From the NCBI RefSeq assembly GCF_018143015.1, contig NC_054747.1, forward strand, positions 39,162,233 to 39,226,232: a DNA stretch of 64,000 nt, read 5' to 3'. Origin of the DNA: Lytechinus variegatus (taxonomy: Eukaryota; Echinodermata; Echinoidea; Temnopleuroida; Toxopneustidae). How positions within the stretch are numbered: the first letter of the stretch is position 1; each line of letters starts with the position of its first letter. The translations under genes were made by a program, and so were the position numbers. The notes below the pieces were generated by a model. That model was not told where the DNA came from. It made no database searches and worked only from the letters and a program-made list of their open reading frames with translations. Shown here piece by piece: positions 29,153 through 42,200 of this stretch.

Positions 29153-30570
29153 CTATGGAAAATAGGAAACTCTGACAAAATAGAGATCATAATCAATAAT
29201 TAAAGGCATAACATTTACTTTCCAAAGAAAATTTAATGTTCTGTATCAGTATCTTCTTCTTAATACTCTTTACATCTTAATATCGTTTTCTAAAAAAGCT
29301 TTTCCAAAAAGGACTAGGGTACAAATATGCAAGTAGGTTATCTGGAAATAGATCACTATGAATAATGTTTCCTTTATTTATTATTTCACTTATTTGCATA
29401 AAGTCACGACCAATTGTTTTAAATTGTTTTTCTTCACACTTGTTATTTATAATGTATTAATCCATCGTGGTGACCCCTTTAATAAGCATCACTTTTACGG
29501 GGTCTCCGAACCATCTATTTGTTTTTTTTTTCTGATACTTTGTTAACATGGTTAATACTGTATAAAATTATTGTACTGTCTTCATCCTTTTGATGTTTGA
29601 ATAAATAAATGAATCGAATGAATCAAACGTTTACATTTGAATAATCATAACAACACATGGGGAAATTATGATACGCTTTAAAATGTTTCAAATGAAATGC
29701 GAGGATGGGAGTAGAAGGAAAAGAAGAGCTAGGATAAAGAAACAAAATAATGAAAAGAATGAAATCAAATCAAATCAGAGATAAAATGGAAAGAATAACA
29801 ATTAATCAGCTACTGAATTCGCCTATTAAAAAGTAAATAAAAGATATCCAGTTCGAGAAAATGACAGAAGACCGCAATTAAATTAAAGAGCTTTTTGGAC
29901 ATAAAACAAGTAGATGGTTGGCGGGATTGTTGGAGAGAGAAGGGGGGGGGGGCAAACGGGGGGGGGGGGGGGTGAGGGAAAATTAAAAATGAATGTGGAA
30001 AAGAGTGAACAAATAAAAAAATATACTTCCAACAATAGGATCGACACCTTTACTGTGTTGTATTCCATAGATTTTATTAATTAATTTTGGTTATTGCGGG
30101 CCTACTTTTGGTGAGGTTTAGCTAGAACCAGTAATCAGAATGATTTGCGAGATTAGTGGTATATAAAGGGATTATGAAGTAACCACTGTCATCATTCGAT
30201 TACGTGCACACAAAATCGTAGAGAAGCTGATTCAAGCTTTGTCATCACTTTACATCAGAAATTAATTCTGTTGAATTAACAAGTGAAAGACAACGTAACA
30301 ACGGACAGATAAATAGTAATGGAGAATTATTTAAACCCTTGCTTTTAATAACAAAATGAAATGATTAATTGCGATATTTGTGTTAATAAAATCACAATGC
30401 TGCATATTTGCCTTTATTCCCCCCCCCCTTTTAAACTTAACATGCATGTTTAATGTTTTAAATAAATGGATACCTACATAAAGTAAATATTCAGAAAATA
30501 CTGAGACTAAAAATCTAACCACCATACAAAAATTGAATAATGAAATCAAACACATTTTGTAATTTCTTAC
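29153..30570. other. gene A 5'UTR intron
   Basis: AT-rich, with poly-G runs at 29941-29972. A LINE-tail-like segment (TTTGAATAAATAAATGAATC near 29597) is visible. No exon seen. Confidence 0.4.
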
Positions 30571-30660
30571 CTTTTGATAATCTGGTCCTATTTACACATC
30601 CTTGATTATTTTGCTCGTGGATTGTAACGAAATTGCAATCTCCGAGGAAGTCAGCAAGTA
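30571..30660 (-). promoter_or_regulatory. probable 5'UTR exon of gene A
   Basis: The strong donor AAAAG/GTAAGAAAT ends at 30571, positioned to splice to the AG-ATG acceptor at 29153. The upstream boundary is a guess; no TATA box seen. The same arrangement exists in gene C. Confidence 0.45.
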
Positions 30661-30916
30661 CTCAAAAGAACATTTTGCGAAACTTTCTCAACCTTGTCAA
30701 AACTTTTGCGAAATAAGGTAACACTGCCTACATCTTGCAAAATGCTTAAAGATACGATGTAATAAACGTATGCTCTTTCTGGTTTTACTCGAACAACTGC
30801 GGCATGAATCTTGTTTTATTTCATTAATGTAATTATTTTCTTAAAATATACAGGCATCTGTTGAGTTTTCAAGGCAAAAACCATTTTATGATGATAAACC
30901 GATAAGCGAGAAACGG

Positions 30917-31084
30917 ATGCTGGAGAGATTTGTTGCGAAAAGTTTGTTTCATTTCGAAATGCCGATTACGAGTCTGCGCTCATTGCCCGGGCTCTCGACT
31001 GATCCACGACTGGAAATCGATCTGACAGATTTGCGGCTTCTGATTCAGATTCATCATTTTTACGGGGGCCCGGTTTCACGATAG
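30917..31084 (+). other. unassigned 55-codon open frame in locally GC-rich DNA
   Basis: Reads MLERFVAKSLFHFEMPITS and on to a TAG, in a GC- and CpG-rich island between divergent genes A and B. It is followed by GGGCCCGGTTTCACGA, a sequence type common in repeats. No splice partner or homology recognised. Could equally be promoter-proximal CpG-rich DNA of gene A. Confidence 0.2.
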
Positions 31085-31189
31085 CTATATTTCGTATAAC
31101 GTTGCGCAAGCACTTACCGAACGAAATATGGATTGAAAAATTATTATTTTTTTAAATTGTATTCATGATGACATAGCATTAATGGCAAG

Positions 31190-31465
31190 GCGATACTCCA
31201 CAGTTTGCCACTCTCGACCCAGGTGCTAAATGGGTACCTGGTATAGGTTGTGAAAGTCATTGTAGCTTGTCCAGTACTGTGTGAGCCTCACAGGCGATTG
31301 ACTGGAATACTCCCCAGGGAGTGGAGGATATGCACACATTGTGTGCGGGATTTAATCGGATTGAATCCGATGACCGGGGTAATAATATATCTGTAAAACG
31401 CTTAGACACGTCGTTCCGATGCATTATGCGCTATATAAAAGCGGATTATTATATTATTATTATAT
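31190..31465 (+). repeat. SINE/LINE-tail repeat copy
   Basis: Contains AAATGGGTACCTGGTATAGG, then GTGTGCGGGATTTAATCGG and the tail ATGCGCTATATAAAAGCGG followed by a TTA-rich end. Related to 7145-7340 and to the tail at 60370. Confidence 0.6.
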
Positions 31466-33012
31466 AATTCACGTGTCTTTTGAAGTATCTCATCATTCAT
31501 GAATTAATTCTGTTTTTGTGTCTTTATACATTATATATCAGTATATTTGTAAATGTATTTTAACCTATTAATTGAATAAACATATTGAGTGAATGAATGA
31601 ATGGTGTGACAATTACCATTTGTAGTATCTGGTTGTTTTAAACATTTATGCCAATCAAAATGCTGATATTTTGGGAGAAACTGCATATGGCTGAGGATTA
31701 GTTTCCGGTTATAAGTCCGATTGATGTTTCACATGTTCTGGTAAAGTATGGCGCCCTCTCTAGATAGGGTCCTTTTGAGTTTTTAGCATCGAAATAGGCC
31801 GTTCAATAATAGTACGGTTGGGTTGTTACACTCTGATCAATGGCCCCTCGTCAACTAGGAGTTTGCGGGTTGCTCTCTAATTCCTCTTGGGAAAGGAGGG
31901 CGAAATAATTTTAAAATACATTTTCTTATTTTTAAGAAGGCGATGCCGACCCATTCTACTTCCATGGTCGAGTTTTTTTTTTCTGGACAAAGTGATCCCT
32001 TCGAAGGAAAGTTCGTACGGGGATTTGTTTACGAGCGCAATTGGGCCAAACAAATATGATGATATCATTATAAACGCCAATCAACCGTTCTCCTGATTTT
32101 TCTGTTCATCATTGGCTGACCAATTATTAGAACGGTGGAATGAATAAACAAACAGACAAATCAAATGATTAAGCGAAATATCTATGGTTGATTGAACAAA
32201 TAAGCAAGGACAGAGAAAATATATGTCGATTGTGTTTGAGGTTTCAACTCTAGCTAAATGAGGCCAGATTACTGTCAGTATACAAACACGGTATTGTTTT
32301 TAAGCGATTATCTCTCATTGGATTAGAACGAGAAAGTCATTCTTTTGCGTAATGTTCTTTCGTTTTATATAGGGGAGGGTAATGTGAGATATGAACTGAT
32401 TAGAATATTCAGTAACAAAATAAAAGAAAGAAACATGCAGTGCAATAAATCGATAAAAGGAAATGCTCTTACAATTAATTCTACATGTATAACGCTTTGG
32501 AAATAAATATTTATACTCGGATGAAATAAAATTCAGACTAAAGTGCCCGGAAATAGTTGTTAATTCCTAATCCCCCCTCTAAAATTGAATAACATGGCCT
32601 TAGATAGCGGGGGAAATGCGGGGGGGGGGGGGGCATTTTCCCCTCCCCCAATATGTAAATTTTACTAAAATTTTCACAAAATATACAAAAAGTATGCAGG
32701 ATTTTTTAAATTCAACTGCGGAAAATGCAAAAGCGCCCCAAATAACCGTATAGCTCCGCTTCGCTTCCTCTCTTTGCTCTTTCTTTTCGAGTTTCTTAAA
32801 AAATGTTCTAATCGTCTTGCCCCCCCCCCGGAAAGAAAGTCTACATGCGGCAAATCAGATCAGGAAACATGTGAACATGTCCTGGTTTTTGTTATAGGTT
32901 AATGAGTAATGGTTTGTTTATTCAACCTCTGAAGTCATATATATATTCCCCTATCCGAAAAAAATGTCAATCCAATTTGCTTTCCCAAACATTTCCCCTT
33001 ATTTCATTTATC
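31466..33012. other. intergenic region between divergent genes A and B
   Basis: AT-rich with poly-G/C runs (32619-32632, 32819-32830). A LINE-tail-like segment with GAATGAATGAATGG lies at 31565-31605. No gene recognised. Confidence 0.4.
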
Positions 33013-33020
33013 TATAAAGG
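33013..33020 (+). promoter_or_regulatory. TATA box of gene B
   Basis: TATAAAGG lies 142 bp before the start codon of gene B. A start site about 30 bp downstream would give a 5'UTR near 120 nt if unspliced. Confidence 0.5.
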
Positions 33021-33161
33021 AAGCACACATGATTGGAGTTAACACTAAATGTTATTCGCAGGCTGAGTTTCACGATTAAAAGTTATCCTGAAGACTACTG
33101 GAGCCCACTGTTTTTGATAATTGAGAGTCAAGTACACATCCAAAGAACTCAGCGAGAAAAA

Positions 33162-33219
33162 ATGACGAATATTGTTAAATTTGTTTTCCTATTTTCGCTA
33201 CTGGTTTCATCAGTTTGTG
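33162..33219 (+). CDS. gene B signal-peptide exon
   Basis: Start context AAAAAATGACG; 19 codons plus one base, donor GTAAGT. The hydrophobic core and Val-Cys-Ala end fit a signal-peptidase site exactly at the exon junction. Confidence 0.72.
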
Positions 33220-36200
33220 GTAAGTTAAAATCAATCAACCAATATCTAAACCCAATCATATTGGAAACAAAGTGTGAGATCTCCTTGACACTGTTCAAAT
33301 TTGAGTATTTTAACAGATGTGTGAAATACATCTTCTCATAGGCACTGTTTGAACACACTTCACCCTCAGTGTAGAGGTCTCCATAGTGTGAAAAAATCCA
33401 GGCTCCAGACAGTCCATAATATGGACACACTTTGTACATTCACACTATACAGTAGTATACACAGTGTGATATCATCGCCACACTGCTAGCTTTTAACACT
33501 CACATCTTATGTGAACGCAGTGTTAAATATATCCTCACTGTTGAAGTGTACAGAGACAGTGTTCACAGTGTCTTAATTTGAGCTGTTGAACTGTGGTAAA
33601 AAATCACATCTTTAGATAATTCATTAATATGGGGAAATCCCTACAAATCCACACTACAGAAGTTTCCCCTTTGTTATAAAGGACAAGTCCACCCCAACAA
33701 AAACTTGATTTGAATAAAAAGTGAAAAAATCAACAAGCATAACACTGAAAATTTCATCAAAATCGGATGTAAAATAAGAAAGTTATGGCATTTTAAGGTT
33801 TCGCTTATTTTCAACAAAATAGTCATATGAACGAGCCAGTTACATCCAAATGAGAGAGTTGATGACATCACTCACTCACTATTTCTTTTGTATTTTATTA
33901 TATGATATATGAAATATTTTTATTTTCTCGTCATTGTCATGTGAAATGAAGTTTCATTCCTCCCTAAACACGTGGAATTCCATTTTTTTACATTTTGTGC
34001 TTCAGGCAAGGAGGTCCCAGGGTGACCAGACGTCCCGTATTTCCCGGGATTGTCCCGTATTTTGCTTCTTTGTCCCGGCGTCCCGACAAACCCTTCCCGG
34101 GACGCCTATTTGTCCCGTATTTCAGAATATTGAACAAAATGTATTTAAAAGTGACGAATTTTCATCAAAATAACCAACATATGACGAAGCAGAGACAACA
34201 ATAAAAATCGATTTGCAAGCTCTACGGTGATTTTCTTGCTAACCCAATACATCTTAAACTAACTGGCCTCCTGCCATTGTGCGGCAGGCTACTAGCTAGG
34301 CAGGTAGGATCTGAGCAGATTCTCTCCACCAAACATGCCAAAATAATCACAAAATCGGCAGGAAATTTGTATGACTATATTATGGGTTCTCAGATTACTG
34401 ATTTGGAGATGTAATCTCGGAGGAACAATTAAGTTATTGAGTTTTCATAACTAGATCTAGTGGTTTCAGCTTTCGTTTTGAGTCTTGTTGTGTATGATGC
34501 CGCGATGTTTCATCTAATTTTTAAGTAAAAAACCACTTTGAAATTTTATTCATTTCTAAAACATTATTTTTGATTTTAAAATTATATTTGAAAAACACCA
34601 AATATCATGATTTTTGTTAGATGATTGGATTTTTTTTGCTTTTTTTGCTTTCTTTCTATCCTTCCTGCTTGCCCGTTTTTGTTCCATCTATCTTTATTTC
34701 CTATTTGTCTTTCCTGATCCTTTCTCTCTCTGTTCATTTTTCTTTCTTTCCCACTTTTTCTTACCTGTCTTCTTTATCAAATTTCCCTTTTTATATTCTT
34801 TCTTTCTTAAAACTTTTTTTTCTCCCCCCTCCCTTCCTCTCCCTTTTCTTTAAATTCTTTCTCTTCTTCCATTATGTTTTCATTCCCTCCTCACTTAAAT
34901 TCTTTCTCCCTCTCTTTCCACCTTTCTTTCATTCTTCATTTTACTTTTCCTTCTAATTCTTTCCCTTATTCTTTATCTCCCTCCCTCTCTTAATTCCTTC
35001 CTTCCCTCCTCCCTTCTTTCTCTGTTTGCTTCTGTCTCTGTTTGCTTCTTTCTTTCAAAGAATGAAGGAAACATTTTTCTTTCCTTCATTCTTTCTTTCT
35101 TCCTCATTTTTCTTACTTTTTTCTTTCTCTCCTTTATGTTGTCTTTCACACATTGTATTCTTCTTCCATTCCTTTCTTTTTCTTTCTTTCTGTATTCAAT
35201 TCAAAGAATGACGGTAACATTTTTCGCTCTTTTCTTTCTTTTATTCTAACTTTCTTTTATTTTTTTTTCATTTTTCCTTCATTTTCCCCTTAATTTTTTC
35301 TTTCTTTCTTCTCAATTCATCTCTTTTCTTTCTCTCCTTTATTCTTTGGTTCACCCACCCTTCCAATTCTTTATAATTTTTCACAGGTGTAACCAGTGGC
35401 GTAACTACGGGGGCATGGGGGGGGGCACGTGCCCCCCCCCCCAATCGGCTGGCCCAAAAAAAACGGGGGGGGGGAAGAGAAAAAGAGGGAGAAAAAGAGA
35501 GAAACGTAGTGGGAAGGAAAAATTATTGTTAATTATGTTACATTATATTATAATTATGTTATATTACATAAAAATAAAAAAGATATCATAACTTTATGAA
35601 ACATAATTTGCCCAGGGCCTATGTCTTCATTGTTCCTGATGCTCGCATTGTCTGTTTAACGAGATAAATAATCCTGTTGTACTAAAACCTCCCGTTTTCA
35701 AGTCAATGTACACCAAATATATTTCCTCGCACTTCGAATTATTATTGTTTTATGCAGTGACATATCATTTTAAGGTCTTAATATCAAACATTTCACGTCC
35801 GCGCTTACGTTCGCATTAGTGGATTAGTGAGATTATGTCCGCTCTTCATGAATTCTTAAAACCAGTCCCTAAAATGTCCCTTTTTCTGATCTGAATATAA
35901 AAAAAAATTCAGCTTGCGCTCGCATCATTTGGTTAGTGAAATACTCATAGACTACGTGAATTCCTACAAACAAGCCTTAGAATGCCGCTCTTCAGGTGTG
36001 AATTTCCTAATTTTAACTCGCGCTTCGCGCTCGCAATATTTGATTAGTGAGAAGTGCATGTTAATCATGATTACAATGACTACAGGTGCTTTATGTCTTT
36101 GGATGCATATAATTCTAAAAAAATCAGCAAGCGCTTGGTACTCGCATTAGATTACTATGGTGAGATATGTATACTCTTAATAGATTCCTACAATATAGTC

Positions 36201-39200
36201 CTTAAAGTGTCCGTTTGGGGTCAATATATACAAAAAATTCAGCTCGCGCTTCGCATTATGTGATCAGTAACATACATATTCGTTTAATGACACTATCCTT
36301 AAAATGTCTATAGGTCGGTATACCTAGCAACTGAGCACGCTTCGCGCGCTCACTAGGTGAATCAAAATTTTTGCTGGTGCCCCCCCCCCCATGCCGTGAC
36401 TCACGGTACGCCACTGGGTGTAACACTGTGTAGCCTTCTTTGTTGATCTTTTTTGGTCGATCGTCCCGTATTTCATTTTGTGAAATCTGGTCACCCTGGT
36501 AGGTCCTAATCGTCAAATTCGTAATAATGGAAATATTGTATAATTCAAACAATAAAAAACAAAAGAAATAGTGAGTGAGTGACATCATCGACTCTCTCAT
36601 TTGGATGTAACTGGCTCGTTCATATAACTATTTTGTTGAAAATAAGCGAAACTTTGAAATTTCGTAACTTTCTTATTTTACATCCGATTTTGATTAATTT
36701 TCAGCATTGCTTGTCTGATTTTTCTCTTTTGATTCAAATCAACATTTTTCTGAGGTGGACTTGACCTTTAAACTTTAGTATTTTGATAGATTGAGTAACA
36801 TCGTCCATGATATACACACTGAAAACTCATACAGCGGAGGCAAGATTTGAGCATTTTATCTTTCACTAATTCCCTTATGCGAACGCGCTGTGAATATTCT
36901 TGCCGTCATGGTTGTAGAAGTGTCCACTGTGAAATTAAACCTTTGGAACAAATAGGCTTGTGTAGAAACAGAAAAATCAAAGAATAAAAATAAAGAAAGT
37001 TTGAGAAAAATTCAATTCAATTCAATTTATTTTTCTCAGTATAAAAACAATACAAATATAGTACAAACATTGAATAAATCAGACATGGATATAAATAAAA
37101 TATTATACTGAAAGGGTAGCAGCCAAAAAGAAGTTAACCTTATGTACGGCCGACCCAAAATCGGACAAATAATGAGAAAGTTATGAGCATTTGAATATTC
37201 CAATCACTAATGCTATGGAGATCCTCACATTGGCAATGCGACAAGGATGTGTGATGTCACTGATGAACAACTTTCCCTTTGGTGGACTAGAAAATACCCT
37301 CAAAATGTCTCTTTTTGCTTTTTCTTATGATGATACAAACTCTTTATCCATGATGTATTCTTAAAAAATATGCATTACATGCCCTCATGTAGACAGAACA
37401 CATGATTTATGGATAGATGTGATAAAAGAGGCAATTCTAGTGAAATATATACTAGAGTAATGGGAAGAGTTGTTCACAAGTGACATCACACATCTTTGTC
37501 GCATTGCCAATTTGCTATCTCCATAGCATTAGTGATCGCAATATTCAAATGCTCATAACTTTCTCATTTTTGTCCGATTTTTCTCAAACTTTCGTTGATC
37601 TGTTTCTTTGATTTTTCTGTTTTCACACAAGCTATCTTGTTCCAATGGTTTCATTCTCCTTTAACCTTTTTAATGAAAATGAAACCTTTAGAACCAGACA
37701 GCTTGTGTGAAAAAAAGAAAAATCAACGAAACAGATCAACGAAAGTTTGAGAAAAATCGGACAAATAAGGAGAAAGTTATGAGCATTTGAATATTGCGAT
37801 CACTATTGCTATGGAGATCCTCACATTGGAATGCGACAAAGATGTGTGATGTCACTTGTTAACAACTCTCCCCATTATACTTTAGTATATATTTCACTTA
37901 AACGGCCTGTTTTAGCACATCTTCTCTGTAGATCATGTGTTCTTTCTATCGGATGGCATGCAATACAGATTTTTTAAAGAATACATAATTGATAAAAGGT
38001 TTGTATCACCATGAGAAAAAGCAAAAGAGACATTTTGGGTGTATTTTATTGTCCATCAAAGAAAAAAAGTTGTTCACATGTGACATCACACATCCTTGTC
38101 GCATTACCAATGGGAGGATCTCCGTAGCATCAGTGATTGCTATAGTCAAATGCACATAACCTTCTCATTATTTGTCCGATTTATTTTTCTGTTTCGACAC
38201 AAGCCTACTTGTTACAATCATGACAATAGAAATGCTCTGCGTTAATATCTCCACAATTCCATTGGTGAATCATACGTTCAGTTCACTATGTCATGATTGT
38301 TTGTGCAGACGTGAGCACATTATGAATACACTGTACATGACTCTGTGTTATTTCCAGAAGGGCTTTTATCCACACCGTTACTGTTATTCCATATTTTTTT
38401 AAATGTTGCTTTGTTAGGGGCAAGGTGGTATACTCTGATTATGTTTGGTGGATCATCATTTTTTAGTAAAGGTTCAGCTGAGTAAGAAAAAATGTGTGTA
38501 AATGCATAAAATATATTGGTTCAATTATTATGTATATTCAATGTATATCCATTTGTATTGATTTGTACGTTTATCATTTTATATCTGTGTAATTATTTCC
38601 TATGCTGTTTCATTGAGTTGAGAAATAAAATAAAAAAATAGACTAGAATATTGAAATACATATATATATGGCATAAAATTTTGCTCAAATATTTGGTGTT
38701 TTCAACAAATTCGAATTGTGATATATTTTCATCTTCAGGAAAAACAAGTCAGATAATTATAAAAGAAAAAGATGATTAATGACTTTTTATACCATATATA
38801 CAGTATGTATTCGTTCCAATAGGGGAGAAGTAGAAGGGGGAGATTTTCCCTTTTTAATCTAAAATAAAACAAAGTGAATGTGAGGTTAGCATACCCGACA
38901 TTAAATTTGGCAAACCTGCTTCTGCGATCACGGTGTGACCTTATGTTTACGGAGACTCTAACGTGCCATCGACTTGACGACTTGGCGAGATACTTTATCT
39001 TGCCATGTCGACATAATAACCTTATTATGTCGACATGGCGAGATACGATATCTCGCCATGTCGACTTATAAAAAGTTATATGTCAACTTGGCAAGATAAT
39101 TGGACTCTCGCCGGGCCTTGGACACTTCATATCTCGCCATGTTGACATAATATTATGGAAGCTTAAAAGTGCCACCGAGATGTTGAGATAATTATCTCGG

Positions 39201-42200
39201 GAAGTCGACATCTTGATAGCAAAAGTTAAGATGACGAGATCCTGGATCTCATCATGTCAACATCTTTTAGAAGAGATGATGAGATGACAAGATCCCGGAT
39301 CTCATCATGTCAACATCTTTTAGAAGAGATGTTGAGATGACAAGATCCTGGATCTCATCATGTTGACATCTTTTAGAAGAGATGATGAGATGACAAGATC
39401 CTGGATCTCATCATGTTGACATCTTTTGGAAGAGATGATGAGATGACAAGATCCCGGATCTCATCATGTTGACATCTTGTAGAAGAGATGATGAGATGAC
39501 AAGATCCTGGATCTCATCATGTTGACATCTTGTAGAAGAGATGATGAGATGACAAGATCCTGGATCTCATCATGTTGACATCTTTTAGAAGAGATGATGA
39601 GATGACAAGATCCCGGATCTCATCATGTCAACATCTTTAGAAGAGATGTTGAGATGACGAGATCCCGGATCTCATCATGTTGACATCTTGTAGAAGAGAT
39701 GATGAGATGACAAGATCCTGGATCTCATCATGTTGACATCTTGTAGAAGAGATGATGAGATGACAAGATCCTGGATCTCATCATGTTGACATCTTTTAGA
39801 AGAGATGATGAGATGACAAGATCCCGGATCTCATCATGTCGACATTTTTAGAAGAGATGATGAGATGACAAGATCCCGGATCTCGTCATGACGACATCTT
39901 TTAGAAGAGATGATGAGATGACAAGATCCCGGATCTCGTCATGTCGACATCTTTTAGATGAGATAATCTGACAAGATGCTTGCACCTGCACGCATTAACA
40001 CCGACAGGAATTTGGTTGATATTCGATTTTCGATATTCAAACTGTGAAGTTGGTTCGATATTCAAACGCGTGTGAATTTGGTTAATTTTCGATATTAAAA
40101 ATTAGGGGCTTTCAAAGCTAAATAGGGGGTTTAACAGGTGCAGCACATCTCGGGCAACCATAAATACACTGGCTTGCCCTATTACGAGGACATTTAGGGG
40201 ACAAGGTCAGTGAATAAAAGGGCATGAAATTTTTAATTTTTGATTTTTTTTTCGAGGGACCCCTAGAGATATCCCGACGGCTTAGCCAGGGTAACCACGT
40301 ATCTTGACTTGTAGAACTCGACTCGGGCAACCAGATAAACACTACCTTGACCCGGTGCATGCACATTTAGGGGGCTCAAATTAACAAAATTAAAGGGAAT
40401 AAAGGGCTATTTAGAGCATTTTTTAACTAAAAAAGTATTTTTTCAAGAGGCCGGCCCCAGGGATATCCCGACGGCCTAGCCATGGTAGCCACGTATCCTA
40501 ACTTGTAGAATTCGACTCGGGCAACCAGATAAACACTAGCTTGACTAGCTTGACCCGGTGCATGCACATTAAGGGGGCAACTCGGTAAAGCATCTCATGA
40601 GCAGATCTTAATCTATTATACTCAGTCCTCATTCCTCCGCCAATAAAATATTCCGAAAGCTGAGTGACACATGTATTTTTCTTTTATTTGCACAAAATAT
40701 GTTTAGTGGTTGCCCATTCTTTGTTTTTAGAATCAGTCTAATCATTACACATACTCTTCATTGTAATCAGTTTACAAAATTAAAAAAAAATGAGAATTGG
40801 TTGGGTCGAATGAATATATTTAACCTTTTGTTGTAGATCGTCATATCTTGGAGAAAAGATGTCGACGTATATCGATAGAAAACGTATTGTCAAAATATAA
40901 GATATGAGTATAAAGCTCCTCTAATCTTTTAATGATTGTCATGAGACATTTTCTTTCGCATGTATCTTTCAATTCAATTAACCAGCAAGGATTAATACCC
41001 CTCCAATAAAACTTTCATGAACGAAAATGTCTCTTTTAGACAATATCGCGTGACTAATTTCAAAGCTCTTGATTGATTGATCGACTAAATTTCCAAAGCG
41101 ACTATCACATAATTAGAATTTAATTTCAAAATCATTTTAAAAGGCCAAAATTTTCTAGCTCGCTTCGCTCGCTTGCGACTTTTTCAAATTATTCCACATT
41201 TGCTATGTTGTCGTGCCTTAGCATATTTCGTTTATTATCCGCAACTGCGTTGAACTTAATATAATTGTGGTGTATGTACCCGCGATATGATAAAAAAATT
41301 GGCCATCTGCAATATTTAAAAATATCACGAGGTTCCGGGGGCTCCGCCCCAGACCAGTGGCGCCACCGAATGGGGAGGCCCCAGTGAGTTACCCCCCCCC
41401 CCGAAATTTGAAGAAAAAAGTGTGTTGTATAAACGTCATAATTCTCCAAAAATGTTTTTTGTTCTTTAATTTTTTTTCCTCCATTCAAAATGTTGCTCGC
41501 GCTACACGCTCGCAGTTATTAATGATTGAGATAAGTAAATTATCTGTTCACATGGGGCTTAAAAATCATACGTTATTAGAGTTTTCATTATTCGTTTTAG
41601 CGAGATACATATCCTGCGTATTCATAATTTTCATAAATGAAATATTTTCAGCTAATTAGATAGCCATTCAGTTCATGATTAGTATTACAAAAAGTGCTTA
41701 GAACGTCCAGGTATCATCCCGGATATCAAAAATTTTCAGCTCGCGCTTCGCGCTTGCATTATTTATTTGGTGAGATATCATCTTTATGACCCGATCAATG
41801 CAAACATCTAATCCTTAACAGGTCCCTTTTCAATTCAGTATAGGGACTACATTTTCGAGCTCCTCACTCGATTTTTAAAAAATTGTGTGTCACCACCCCC
41901 GGCCCCAAAATGTTTGTTTTTCCTCCTCCTAGGTTAAAAACTTGGTGCCATCATTGCCCCGGACCCGATCCGCATAGCACTCCCCCCTCCAAAAAAAAAA
42001 TATGATGTCATTTTCTGCATACCATGTCAAAATCAATCTCAAAGTTAAAGGTGATTTTTTTGTCTCGCTCACTTCGCTCGCCTGAGATTTATTATGAAGC
42101 AAATTTTTGCTGCGTGCGCCATGGAGTGTCCTCTCTTTTTTTGTCCTTATCACGCATTGAGCTTCGCCCTTATGCTCGGGGCATGATTATAAAATATCCT

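Larger units (their letters stand above)
34018..36498. mobile_element. hAT-like nonautonomous element, 2.5 kb, nested
   Basis: Ends CAGGGTGACCAGA and TCTGGTCACCCTG, flanked by 8-bp near-duplicates GGAGGTCC (34010-34017) and GTAGGTCC (36499-36506). CAGGG ends and 8-bp duplication are hAT hallmarks. The interior is a long pyrimidine tract and a second nested element; no transposase seen. Confidence 0.85.
33678..36772. mobile_element. MITE with TIR AAGGACAAGTCCACC, split by a nested hAT-like insert
   Basis: Left arm 33678-34009 and right arm 36507-36772 are inverted copies: TTACATCCAAATGAGAGAGT on the left matches ACTCTCTCATTTGGATGTAA on the right, and the outer ends read GGACAAGTCCACC and GGTGGACTTGACC. 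The middle is a later insertion. Confidence 0.85.

Noticed and set aside
34610..35211. hydrophobic Phe-rich frames resembling membrane proteins
   Set aside because: Translation of a CT-rich simple-sequence tract inside a transposon.
39135..39965. CRISPR-like array
   Set aside because: Repeats are contiguous, without unique spacers, and mirrored in an inverted arm in a eukaryotic context; this is a minisatellite.
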